NCBI GenBank assembly: GCA_021286935.1
Contig: JAJTBI010000004.1
Coordinates: 22,604 to 86,603 of the forward strand
Length of the DNA: 64,000 bases
Direction: 5' to 3'
Source: Geobacteraceae bacterium
GTDB taxonomy: Bacteria; Desulfobacterota; Desulfuromonadia; Geobacterales; Pseudopelobacteraceae
Positions 54,750 through 63,424 of the stretch are shown one piece after another. A program made the translations under genes and the position numbers. Below the pieces are notes generated by a model. The model was not told the origin of the DNA and did no database searches. It saw only the letters and a program-made list of their open reading frames with translations. How positions within the stretch are numbered: position 1 is the first letter of the stretch; each line of letters opens with the position of its first letter.

Positions 54750-55280
54750 ATGCCATCTAAAGAAACATATTGTTATCGTATATTGAAAACATATTCATTG
54801 ATTGTTGATTTTGATGGTGAACCTATGCGGGAAAATGTACCATCACCAGTACAAGGTGAAACTTTTAGGCAGTGGAAAAAAAGAGTTTTTGGAGATGCTA
54901 TTAATGATGTTGTTGTATATATTCCTACAGTCCCAAGCCCAACAAAAAGAATCAGTACATTACAAAACGTCGCCAGCGCAGAACACCTAGAAAAAATATT
55001 TGGCAAAATAAAACGAGACAGTAAATCTGATAAAAATGATGCAGTTGCTGCGGCCAAGGAGCAAACAAAAAAGGAATACATTTCCTTCCCCAAAGAAACT
55101 CTAGAGTCATATCTAGATGAATTCGGCGATACTTTAGAGGTTTCAGTAAGGGAGACTTTAAAAAGATTTGCAGAGTCAGTGGATTCAGGTGTTGATTCTG
55201 AAAAGCTAGTTAAAGAGCTCATTGAAAAGTACAATAAAGCAGTAAAAAGGTATAGGTCTATACAGAGTGTTCAGAGATAG
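54750..55280 (+). CDS. Hypothetical protein, AT-rich, coiled-coil end
   Basis: 176 residues. Charged and low in Cys; the C-terminal 90 residues are helical (KETLESYLDEFGDTLEVSV, KLVKELIEKYNKAVKRY). No family recognised. GC is low like the GIY-YIG gene 126 bp upstream, so they may have come together. Confidence 0.55.
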   Translation: MPSKETYCYRILKTYSLIVDFDGEPMRENVPSPVQGETFRQWKKRVFGDAINDVVVYIPTVPSPTKRISTLQNVASAEHLEKIFGKIKRDSKSDKNDAVAAAKEQTKKEYISFPKETLESYLDEFGDTLEVSVRETLKRFAESVDSGVDSEKLVKELIEKYNKAVKRYRSIQSVQR

Positions 55281-55347
55281 TATTCACCTGACATTACTCT
55301 TGAAAGATTGTGTAGGCCTGATGACCTGCAAATTCATCTGAGCGGGC

Positions 55348-57522
55348 CTACGCCCCAAACCCGATTTTCCTCGGGGCTGCGCCTTTCACCTCGCACTCAT
55401 TCTTCAGAATCCCGTAGAGCCGAACCGCCGTGGCCGACTCATCCCACAACTCAAACTGTCGGGCAGCCACTGCAAAATCGCCGGGTGTAAGCTGATTTAA
55501 CTGCCAAACCTGCTCCTCCCAGGCCACTACATCTGACTCCTTCCCGCCAAGTCGTACCAGTTCCTGCTTGAACAAGGCTACCCGTTGCTCCGGCTTGAGT
55601 GGATCAAAGCGAACCTTGAAGGCAAACCTGCGTAATGAGGCCTGATCCAGCTTGCTCATCAGGTTGGTGGTGCAGACAAAGATCCCCTCAAAGGCCTCCA
55701 TCTGTGTCAGCAGTTCGTTGACCTGGGTTACCTCCCAGCTGCGTTGGGCATCACGGCGGTCTGCCATAAAGCTGTCGGCCTCATCCAGTACCAGCACGGC
55801 ATCCTGCTCCCGTGCCTCGCTGAACATGGCAGCAATATTCTGCTCAGACTGCCCCACATACATACCCAGAATGTCAGAGGCACGCTTGACTATCAGCGGC
55901 TTGCCTATCTGATCAGCCATATAGCGGGCCAGCTCACTCTTTCCGGTACCCGCAGCGCCGTAGAAACAGAAGCTGCCGTGAGGCCTGCGTTTGATGCTAT
56001 CAACCAGCTTGTCAATCGGCAGATCAGTATTCAGCCACTGCAGGCAGTAGCCGGTACGCAGGATGTTTCTCATCGGAGATTTTCTCTGTCCAAGCAGGCT
56101 GGTACTTCGGTCAAGGGTCTGCTGTACCAGCTCCAGCGCCTGCTTGTTGTTTTCAGGGCTGCCAAGACGAGCCACTTTGGCAGCCCGCTCAAACTGGGCC
56201 GGTGTGATCTGCTCATTAGACGCCAGTTTTTCCAGCCAGGCGTGGGGCGGGTCGAAAACAGCCAGATGATGTTCCGCCATTGTAACCCTGATGGCAAGGG
56301 GAGGAGTGGGAAAGCTGACTGAATAATCAAAACGCCGCAGATAGGCTTTGTCGATATGATCTACCTGATTACTGATCCAGATGGCTGGCACCGGATTATT
56401 TTCCATGGTTCGATTGATCCAGGCCTTGCCACCGGCAGCACTGCCGTGTTTTGCCATGTTACCGCCAAACAGCATGCTGAAAAAACTGAAACCGCCGGGA
56501 AAGACGTCTTCAATTTCATCAAACAGCAGCATGGCGTTGCCGTGGGATGCCAGCAGCTTCTGGCAGAGCGCATATGCCTTAAGCCGTGCTTCACCTTTGA
56601 TCGGGTCACCATCCTCATCAGTAAAGGAAACTTCAAACAGCTCAACCTGCAATTCTTCACTCAGTGCCTGGCAAAACTCGTTTTTGCCCACACCGGGCTT
56701 GCCGTGAAGCAAAATGTTGACGCCGTGTTCCTTTTTCATCTGAGCATTGCGCAGATAGCCTGAAAGCAGTGCGGCATCCCTCTGCAAGTGAGGGAAGTTT
56801 TCCAGGGTAAGAGTCGGCGCTGCCGCCTTCTTCATGAAACGGGAGACCAACTCTTCGGTGTTGTCATGACGCATCAGCAGGGTGTCTGCAAGATTACTCA
56901 TCAGGCTTATTTTGTCTTCGAGATCATTACTGCCGTGTCTAGCGGTTTCCAGCAGTCCGGTAGTCAGCAAAATACTGTCACGATGCAGGGCTTTACTCAG
57001 TGCCGCCTCCCCAGTTCCGGTTATCCGCCCCAGAGCCTGGCACAAGCCTAAGATGCTCGTTTTTTCAGAACGGCAGCTGATGGCATCTTTAAATTCTGGA
57101 ACCGCATCCAGTCCTGCCGCAAAGGTCAACACTATTTTTTCCGCCTCATTAAGTGCAAGGAGCTCTCCTAGCAGGTCGATGTTGCTAAGGAGCGGCAGGT
57201 CATCGGATAGTTGCATTTTTTGTAGCTGCTTCCGCTGCATCAGCAGTTTTTTGTGGCAGCGCGAGGTGGTAACCGGAACCGGGCATTCCTCGTCGTCATC
57301 TTCTGCTTCCTCAAGGAGCGGCAACCCGGTGAGGGCGCAAAAACCATCGTCAGAAAATATGTCTGGCCAACGGTTTTTTGATCTGCACTCATGCCAGCCG
57401 AAAACCAGCGCCAGATCAATCAGCCAGGTGCCGAAAAGCGGCATATAGTTTCTGCTTTCGTTACTCAGCTTGGTTGATTGTGATTGGAAACGGTGGCGGT
57501 TGTGTTGTTTTCTGCGTCTCAT
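55348..57522 (-). CDS. Tandem AAA ATPase
   Basis: 724 residues from ATG 57522 with GGGGGAC upstream; a longer frame from 57639 overlaps the previous gene. Two AAA domains: the first has GKPGVGKN (Asn for Ser/Thr) and LLFDEIEDVF; the second GAAGTGKSELARY and LVLDEADSFMADRRD plus an arginine-rich sensor region (TNLMSKLDQASLRRF). A cytoplasmic hexameric unfoldase is likely. Last gene of the six-gene operon. Confidence 0.82.
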   Translation of the reverse strand: MRRRKQHNRHRFQSQSTKLSNESRNYMPLFGTWLIDLALVFGWHECRSKNRWPDIFSDDGFCALTGLPLLEEAEDDDEECPVPVTTSRCHKKLLMQRKQLQKMQLSDDLPLLSNIDLLGELLALNEAEKIVLTFAAGLDAVPEFKDAISCRSEKTSILGLCQALGRITGTGEAALSKALHRDSILLTTGLLETARHGSNDLEDKISLMSNLADTLLMRHDNTEELVSRFMKKAAAPTLTLENFPHLQRDAALLSGYLRNAQMKKEHGVNILLHGKPGVGKNEFCQALSEELQVELFEVSFTDEDGDPIKGEARLKAYALCQKLLASHGNAMLLFDEIEDVFPGGFSFFSMLFGGNMAKHGSAAGGKAWINRTMENNPVPAIWISNQVDHIDKAYLRRFDYSVSFPTPPLAIRVTMAEHHLAVFDPPHAWLEKLASNEQITPAQFERAAKVARLGSPENNKQALELVQQTLDRSTSLLGQRKSPMRNILRTGYCLQWLNTDLPIDKLVDSIKRRPHGSFCFYGAAGTGKSELARYMADQIGKPLIVKRASDILGMYVGQSEQNIAAMFSEAREQDAVLVLDEADSFMADRRDAQRSWEVTQVNELLTQMEAFEGIFVCTTNLMSKLDQASLRRFAFKVRFDPLKPEQRVALFKQELVRLGGKESDVVAWEEQVWQLNQLTPGDFAVAARQFELWDESATAVRLYGILKNECEVKGAAPRKIGFGA

Positions 57523-57568
57523 GATCTGTCCCCCAGCGGTAGTGTTGGCTGCAGAATGACATAGCATG

Positions 57569-57585
57569 GCGACGAGTTGTGTCGT
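57569..57585. promoter_or_regulatory. Operator-like palindrome before the AAA gene
   Basis: GCGACG-agttg-TGTCGT, one mismatch from the CGACA-N5-TGTCG motif of the WYL upstream region; it lies 47 bp before the AAA start at 57522, in the short gap after the MBL gene. Confidence 0.55.
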
Positions 57586-57616
57586 TTTAAGGCGGGATAG
57601 GATTTGCTTGAAGGCG

Positions 57617-58870
57617 CTAAAGCTTGTATTCAGCGCCATCTTGTAACATCAGACAGTTGCCAAAAAGATGTTCATACTGATCAGGAAATTCAGTGTGGAT
57701 GGGAATCAGGTGACGCGGTTTAACGGCTTTAACCAGAAGCTGCAGGTCTTTGACAGGTGCATGGCCACTTGTATGGGCATACAGGTAACGTACTCCAGCG
57801 TGATCCCCGGTCTTGATTGAACGCATGGATTGAGTCTGTTTGGTTTCTACTGGTTGTGGGAGAAGATATCCTTCCCATTGCGAGTAAATCACCGTTGCGG
57901 GCGCGTCTGTATTTGCAAATCTCGATATCAGACCGACAGACGAGACTTTCAGCAACATCAGATATTTGTCCGGGCGCTTTCGCAGTTCTTCCCCTTTTAT
58001 CCTGTTCGAAATAGCCCGGCCTATAAAGTCACCAAACAGACTCCGATTTGCCGTGGCAAACAAGATGTCTGCTTTCCTCTTATCAAATACTACCCGAATG
58101 AACGCCCAATCTATCGTTGGTGTATTTTGAGAAACCTGGCGCAGTTGTTCCAAAACCCAGGCCGAATAGAGATCAATCACCAGAATTTTACCGTTTGTTT
58201 TGCACGCCCGGTAAGCCGAGACAATACGGTCTATATTCTGTGATGATGAAATTAGGAATGAGATATTGCGCTGAATTTTCAGGACATCTGAAATTGCAGT
58301 CTCAACTGCATCTTCATCCGGAAAATCATTATTGCCCCGTTGCAGCATGGTTCCTTCCATCAGCAGCAGATCGACATCTGTGGGTGGTCTTGTAAGCAGA
58401 TTGTCAAACAACACGGATTTACGCCCGTGCCCCCTGAAGTCGCCGGTGTAGAACAATCGTTTGCCATCAACTTCCACCAAAAATCCGTAGGCATCTGTTG
58501 CAGAATGATCCATTAAGTACGGAGTGACTAACATGTCACCGATGGCGAAGGGTTGCCAGGCCTTGAACTGCCTGAAGGCGTTTGCGAGGTTTGGCTTACC
58601 CAAAAACAGTCTGGTGGTATCAAGCAAACTTCTGGCAACACCGCCTATGTATACCGGCATGGATGAAGGCAATATCTCCAGCAGCCCACAATGATCCTGA
58701 TGTGAATGACTGATGAGCAGCGCGTCGGCTGTTACATCTGTTTTTGTAAGAGGTTGGCTGTGCTCAGACAAAGGAAGACCAGCATCCAGAAGAATGCTGG
58801 TCGTTTTGGTACTGACGCGGATACAGGTACCGCCTATTTGATTGCTGCCACGGTGGATAGTGAGTTTCAT
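57617..58870 (-). CDS. RNase J-like metallo-beta-lactamase
   Basis: 417 residues. Metal-binding HSHQDHCG, DHSATDAYG, TGDFRGHGRK and late HTSGHA and IPIHTEFP fit the beta-CASP RNase J/CPSF group. The ATG at 58870 overlaps the stop of the PD-(D/E)XK gene (ATGA). It would cut or trim RNA or DNA ends. Second part of the cluster that ends in the AAA ATPase. Confidence 0.82.
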   Translation of the reverse strand: MKLTIHRGSNQIGGTCIRVSTKTTSILLDAGLPLSEHSQPLTKTDVTADALLISHSHQDHCGLLEILPSSMPVYIGGVARSLLDTTRLFLGKPNLANAFRQFKAWQPFAIGDMLVTPYLMDHSATDAYGFLVEVDGKRLFYTGDFRGHGRKSVLFDNLLTRPPTDVDLLLMEGTMLQRGNNDFPDEDAVETAISDVLKIQRNISFLISSSQNIDRIVSAYRACKTNGKILVIDLYSAWVLEQLRQVSQNTPTIDWAFIRVVFDKRKADILFATANRSLFGDFIGRAISNRIKGEELRKRPDKYLMLLKVSSVGLISRFANTDAPATVIYSQWEGYLLPQPVETKQTQSMRSIKTGDHAGVRYLYAHTSGHAPVKDLQLLVKAVKPRHLIPIHTEFPDQYEHLFGNCLMLQDGAEYKL

Positions 58871-59940
58871 AAAGGTGTTGTGACATCCGTAAGATCAAGC
58901 CCCTTTGCTGTGTCTGCTATAGTGACTATTGAAGAGTTGGACAACTGAGGCACCAGATTGGCATTAACTATTCTGGCACGTTTCCAATATTCATCGCTTA
59001 CTGGTTTACTGCCGTCAGTAACAGCCAACACAGAGGATACTGACTTGAATCCCCCCGGTGGTATCATGGACAGCGCATCATCCGGTAAAATACCAAGTTG
59101 CACTTTTTGACGAACCATTTTCTCAATATTTTTTGCAATTTCAGGAGCTACTTCAATGGCCTTGCAAAAAGATTTCTGGTAAACCGCAGCCTGTAGTGGC
59201 CCCCAAGCGATACCATCACCATTTTTTGCAATCTTCAACTCGATGCTAAGGAGTTGCTTATCTTCATCAATAGCGAGAAAATCAAGTTCATTTCCAAATG
59301 GTTTACTCTGTTTTGCTGCCCACCTGTGAGTTTCAGCCAACTTCTCCTTAGTGTATATAACGGCACGGTCTATTTCATCCATAAAATCGGCCTTATCTCC
59401 AGTGTGTCGCACCAATCCATTCTCTTTGATATCAGGGCTATCGAAGCCCAATACCGATTCTCTGTCCACAATCAGCCATTTCTTGTCTTCTCCCCACTCC
59501 CTTCCGAATTCAATACTCAGCCTGCTTGACCAATATCCTTCAGAAACTCCGTCCAAGAATTGGCGCTTGCTTGCAGCAGCCACTTTCACAGCAGCGAATA
59601 AGAAGTGCTTGACATTTTCTTTAATAATATCAATGTGCGCAAGATTCTTAAAATTTTTCAGTGTATCAAAACCATCAACACCGCTGTAGGATTTGGATTT
59701 AAAGCTAACCTCTCCTTGATCAGCTTTGCTGAAATTAATTACCAATAAACAGGTTGCACCATAATAAATCATCAATTCATTGTTTTCACGCAGATGGATA
59801 TCGAATACAAATGCGCTAGCTAATTTGTCAATTTCTTCAGGCTGCAGTTTTTGAATTTCTAAAATCAGGTTTTTTACTCCAAATCTTTCTGTCGCTTCAA
59901 CTATTTCATTTTTGAAACAACGCTCAAATCTAACAGCCAT
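58867..59940 (-). CDS. PD-(D/E)XK nuclease-like protein
   Basis: 357 residues. The core NELDFLAIDEDKQLLSIELK and QAAVYQKSF match the PD-(D/E)XK pattern (D then ExK and Q on the helix). N-terminal half is mixed alpha/beta of unknown type. The start overlaps the 133-aa zinc-ribbon gene by 11 bp. Probably a nuclease or a substrate-binding relative. Confidence 0.68.
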   Translation of the reverse strand: MAVRFERCFKNEIVEATERFGVKNLILEIQKLQPEEIDKLASAFVFDIHLRENNELMIYYGATCLLVINFSKADQGEVSFKSKSYSGVDGFDTLKNFKNLAHIDIIKENVKHFLFAAVKVAAASKRQFLDGVSEGYWSSRLSIEFGREWGEDKKWLIVDRESVLGFDSPDIKENGLVRHTGDKADFMDEIDRAVIYTKEKLAETHRWAAKQSKPFGNELDFLAIDEDKQLLSIELKIAKNGDGIAWGPLQAAVYQKSFCKAIEVAPEIAKNIEKMVRQKVQLGILPDDALSMIPPGGFKSVSSVLAVTDGSKPVSDEYWKRARIVNANLVPQLSNSSIVTIADTAKGLDLTDVTTPL

Positions 59941-60331
59941 GGCCTATTCCTCCATTATTGTTTCTAAAACCTGAATAACCATCAATGTCACCAACTATTG
60001 CCGCTTGCCGAAGCAATTCATCCAAAGCCCAGTTTTCCCAGATATCGCCAGATTCATCGCAGTAATTGATAAAATCACGCAATTCCAGCAGCGATGTAAT
60101 GATTTGCTCTTTCAGCCAAATTTCTTTTGCCTCTTCAAATGGCAGGCCCGAATAGTCACAGAGATTCTGAATTATAGCAGGTAATTCTGCACCGGCTTCG
60201 TTACGCATGAAATATTCACGAATAGTATCATTGCAGTCGTTGCATATCGGGCTTGAAAGCAGGCGACAGGGAACAAAGGATTTATAAGGCTTGTTGCCAC
60301 ATAACGGGCAATAGTAATCTTCAGCACTCAT
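59930..60331 (-). CDS. Zinc-ribbon small protein
   Basis: 133 residues. Two CxxC pairs (CPLCGN and CNDCND) near the N-terminus make a zinc ribbon; the rest is helical with an acidic end. No family recognised. It overlaps the nuclease gene, so it may be its partner or a nucleic-acid binding subunit. Confidence 0.62.
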   Translation of the reverse strand: MSAEDYYCPLCGNKPYKSFVPCRLLSSPICNDCNDTIREYFMRNEAGAELPAIIQNLCDYSGLPFEEAKEIWLKEQIITSLLELRDFINYCDESGDIWENWALDELLRQAAIVGDIDGYSGFRNNNGGIGHGC

Positions 60332-60374
60332 GTTGTTTTCTCACAATATGTTATTAATAAAGTGCTTTACTGAG

Positions 60375-61877
60375 TTAACGGTTCATATATTCACGATTTT
60401 CAGATTTGAATCTTTCCAGTTCAATTTTGTCACCTATCTCTTCCCACTCCGATAAAATATCATCCAAGCTGTATGGCTCATGCTCAGCCAGCAATTCCGC
60501 GCGTTTTAGGCATTTCTTTGCTAACTCGATATCATTAAAGTCTTCACGCCACATTTGGGCGAGCCATAACATTTGTCTGTCTTCAACATTAGAAATAGTA
60601 TCAGATCGAAGCAGAACGTTTTTTGCACGTTCATGATCATTAAATTCTATCCAGCATTTCGATAACTGGATAAGGTTCATAACCGCACCAAAACTGCTAT
60701 AATCAACATGTTCTTCCGCAATTATCAGACACCTGCGAGCTTCGGCATTGTCCTTGATTTCATCCTTCCAAAAATCCACGCAGGCATTCCAGGCAGTAAA
60801 GTCTTTTGCGCGTTTTTCTGCCTCACGTAAGCACCGAATCGATTCTCGTTTAGATTTGTCGACCGTCATCCAGTTTTCAGCGCATTCAAGCCAGTCCCAC
60901 GACCTCTCTGCCTTCTTCTCCGCTTCTCCTGGATTAATCCTTAGCCATCCCTTTTCTGCAAGCTTGCGTAGTTGCCGACGCGGGTGGCCAAGTAGCACCT
61001 TTAGCTTCTTTGCATGATGGGGCTCAACCTTGTTGTGAAAAAACAGGCCATCATTTAATGACGCACATCCTTTTTCGACCTGTGCCTCTAATTGCGTGAC
61101 TGTTTTAGTGAATGCATCGTCTTTGCTGAAGATTACGTTCAGCCTCGACAACAGACGGGGAATCAGTTTTCTAGATTTCTTTGCCTCAAGACACTCGTCA
61201 AAAAAATCGAGCATCGAGTTCAGCACCTCCACATTGCCATCTTCATCATTATTCACATTGCAGATCGTTTCATTATGAGCTTTAGCCCGTATATATGCGC
61301 TTTCCAGTGCATCATCGATCAAAAAAATATCAGCAGCTGCAAGGTTATTAATTACGTCGATCTGTTCAGCAGTGAACGTGCTGGCTTGGGTACTGCTTTT
61401 GAGAGAAGAGGCTATTTCAATGACACACCTTACAACATACATTGGCCAAGAGGAGGCAAGGACTTTATCCACTTTATTGCCGTAGTCTTCCGTTTCAATT
61501 ACCGGAGCACAGCCATTTTCATCAATAATTGTCGAGTCCAGCGCCATGGCGATTGGGGCACCAGAGTAGCCGATATAGATCCTTTTCCAGCTATCGCGCG
61601 GGTCATCACTAGAAACGGTGCGGCCATCACTTTCCATGAGCTCATATATGGAAACGATTTCCACTGCGCCCTCTAAAAATTCAATCAGACCTGATCCATA
61701 TGTGGTCAACCAGTAGCGGTAATCTGGAGGTACGATTTTATTTTGTTTTTGTTCGTACTGTACAATCTGCTCCTCGGAAACAGGAACCAGCTTGGTATAG
61801 GTAATAAGTGGTCGGGCTTTTTCTAAAAACTCCCATGCCATCCTGGTTTGCTTTATTACAACATCAGAATATTCCAT
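60375..61877 (-). CDS. SUKH (SMI1/KNR4) domain with helical repeats
   Basis: 500 residues. The N-terminal region (about 30-150) is SUKH-like (PPDYRYWLTTYGSGLIEFL, WPMYVVRCVIEI). The C-terminal part has repeats of about 36 residues with W, F-D/N and A-x-x-L patterns (WKDEIKDNAEARRCL, WIEFNDHERAKNVLL, WREDFNDIELAKKCL). A scaffold or immunity-type protein is suggested; SUKH proteins often act against toxins. 44-bp gap to the next gene. Confidence 0.66.
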   Translation of the reverse strand: MEYSDVVIKQTRMAWEFLEKARPLITYTKLVPVSEEQIVQYEQKQNKIVPPDYRYWLTTYGSGLIEFLEGAVEIVSIYELMESDGRTVSSDDPRDSWKRIYIGYSGAPIAMALDSTIIDENGCAPVIETEDYGNKVDKVLASSWPMYVVRCVIEIASSLKSSTQASTFTAEQIDVINNLAAADIFLIDDALESAYIRAKAHNETICNVNNDEDGNVEVLNSMLDFFDECLEAKKSRKLIPRLLSRLNVIFSKDDAFTKTVTQLEAQVEKGCASLNDGLFFHNKVEPHHAKKLKVLLGHPRRQLRKLAEKGWLRINPGEAEKKAERSWDWLECAENWMTVDKSKRESIRCLREAEKRAKDFTAWNACVDFWKDEIKDNAEARRCLIIAEEHVDYSSFGAVMNLIQLSKCWIEFNDHERAKNVLLRSDTISNVEDRQMLWLAQMWREDFNDIELAKKCLKRAELLAEHEPYSLDDILSEWEEIGDKIELERFKSENREYMNR

Positions 61878-61930
61878 TGCTCCCCCTAATTGTCATGTGG
61901 CACGAAAATTTGCCCGGATTAGTGCTAAAT

Positions 61931-62932
61931 TTATTCAGGTCTATACATCTTGGCATAAGCATCGGCGAGCTCGACATACTCCTGTCGCAGAGAGGCCGGA
62001 GCCACAACCTCCACCCTGCTGCCAAAACCGTTCAGCCACCAGCGTAGCTGCAAGGTATCCTCCACCGAAGCGGTCAGCTCAAAAAGCCCATCTGGCAGCT
62101 CTTTGACCTTCTGGTCTTCCGATAGCGGCGATTCCTTCAAACGCTGAATGTCGGTCTTGCGGCTAAAACGCGCCTTCAGTCGAATGGTTTCCCCAACAGG
62201 GAAGGTCAGCAGTTCTTCCACCCACTCATCCAGATTAAAATCATCCGGGATGGTAACCGGCGTATCTAACAGTTCAATTGACTGAAAACGGTGCAACAGC
62301 AGCAAGATCGGGTCAACATGCTGGTTAATTGAGGCGATCAGATAGGTAAGCCCATCAACAAAGACCATACCGAGTGGATTGACTTCCCGGTACGTGCTTT
62401 CTCTGCCACCAACAGTGCGGTAGCTGGCAGTAAAGCGTCTTTCTTCAAGGAGTGCATTGTACACTTTTTCGGCAAGCTCATCTGAAACATCTGGCGGGAT
62501 GGTGGCCAGGTTGCGGGACATTACCCTGATCTTGTTGGGCCAAGAGGCAACCTTTGCCTCAATGGCACTCTCCAGGCGATGTTTTGCTGTCTTTTGATAA
62601 GGAGCCAGTGCTGAAAGCATACCCTTTGGAAACATCCGATTCAGATATTGTCCAGCCAGCGTAAAGGTTAGCGCAGTGACGGGGTCCATGTTGGGGATGT
62701 CTATATTGGCTGCATCATCACTCCATTTCCAACCTGAAGGTTTTTTGCCGTCACTTATAATAGGAAAGAGAGTCTCAAGATCGATCAAATCTCGTTGGAT
62801 GGTGCGCAAGGTTGTTTCAATGCCGTCCTCAACTTTAAGGCGGGATTGAATTTCTGTAGTTGCTATCCCAGTTCCTCTTCTCGGGATCATCCTCAATATC
62901 AGCCAATGGCGGTAGAGCGTGTTCATAGTCAT
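61931..62932 (-). CDS. WYL-domain transcriptional regulator
   Basis: 333 residues. N-terminal HTH (about 5-70: RTIQRDLIDLETLFPI), a middle region with RFTASYRTVGGRESTY and the WYL core INPLGMVFVDGLTYLIAS-type segment (NPLGMVFVDGLTYLIA), and a C-terminal WCX extension. WYL proteins sense nucleic acid or nucleotide ligands and repress defence or repair genes (BrxR, CapW, DriD, PafBC). It is the first gene of the operon, with its own palindromic operator 23 bp upstream. Confidence 0.85.
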   Translation of the reverse strand: MTMNTLYRHWLILRMIPRRGTGIATTEIQSRLKVEDGIETTLRTIQRDLIDLETLFPIISDGKKPSGWKWSDDAANIDIPNMDPVTALTFTLAGQYLNRMFPKGMLSALAPYQKTAKHRLESAIEAKVASWPNKIRVMSRNLATIPPDVSDELAEKVYNALLEERRFTASYRTVGGRESTYREVNPLGMVFVDGLTYLIASINQHVDPILLLLHRFQSIELLDTPVTIPDDFNLDEWVEELLTFPVGETIRLKARFSRKTDIQRLKESPLSEDQKVKELPDGLFELTASVEDTLQLRWWLNGFGSRVEVVAPASLRQEYVELADAYAKMYRPE

Positions 62933-62954
62933 AACTCCAGTACAAACTAAACTA

Positions 62955-62971
62955 ACGACAACTCGTGTCGT
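62955..62971. promoter_or_regulatory. Palindromic operator upstream of the WYL gene
   Basis: ACGACA-actcg-TGTCGT, a perfect inverted repeat with the same CGACA-N5-TGTCG core as the divergent ftsZ-like/DUF2779 site. It is suitable for autoregulation by the WYL dimer. Confidence 0.75.
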
Positions 62972-63100
62972 TTAGCGTACCAGAATTTTGTCATGAGGCA
63001 ATGGGTGTTGTGATGCATCAGGAGATTCTATCTGATACGTGTTTCAATCCGTCACGGTTTGACGTTTTCTATGGTTATTTTATCGTGTGTATAAACCATC

Positions 63101-63400
63101 TTATCCACGTGAGGCCACGATGACATCTAGTCGAGAGATAGCCTTATGAGCTGCATTTGGCTTTGCAATTCGCTTTGCCTGGAACTGCTGTTTAAAAATC
63201 TGCCAATAGAGTACGCGAGTGGCTTGTCGTGAAATGAAGTTACTGAATATGAATTCTGTTTCGTCATATATATTCCAATAGCCGTCCTGACTTCTGAAGT
63301 CTGGAATGCCAAACTCAGTGCTTAATCCAGCGCCAGTAAAGCATACTATACGTTGGGAACCCTTTATTAACTCTGCAAGTTCGGTAATATAGCTATCCAT
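63101..63400 (-). pseudogene. Sirtuin (Sir2) N-terminal fragment
   Basis: 99 residues. GAGLSTEFGIPDFRS is the NAD-binding Sir2 signature; the catalytic His and zinc motifs are absent because the frame ends at ASRG-stop soon after AISRLD. The sequence after the break has no sirtuin match, so the gene is truncated and likely inactive. Confidence 0.75.
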
Positions 63401-63424
63401 ATGGCGGCTTTCATTTGGTGCTCA

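Noticed and set aside
57523..57639. Extended start of the AAA protein at 57639
   Set aside because: Would overlap the MBL gene and cover the operator palindrome; ATG 57522 has a good ribosome binding site.
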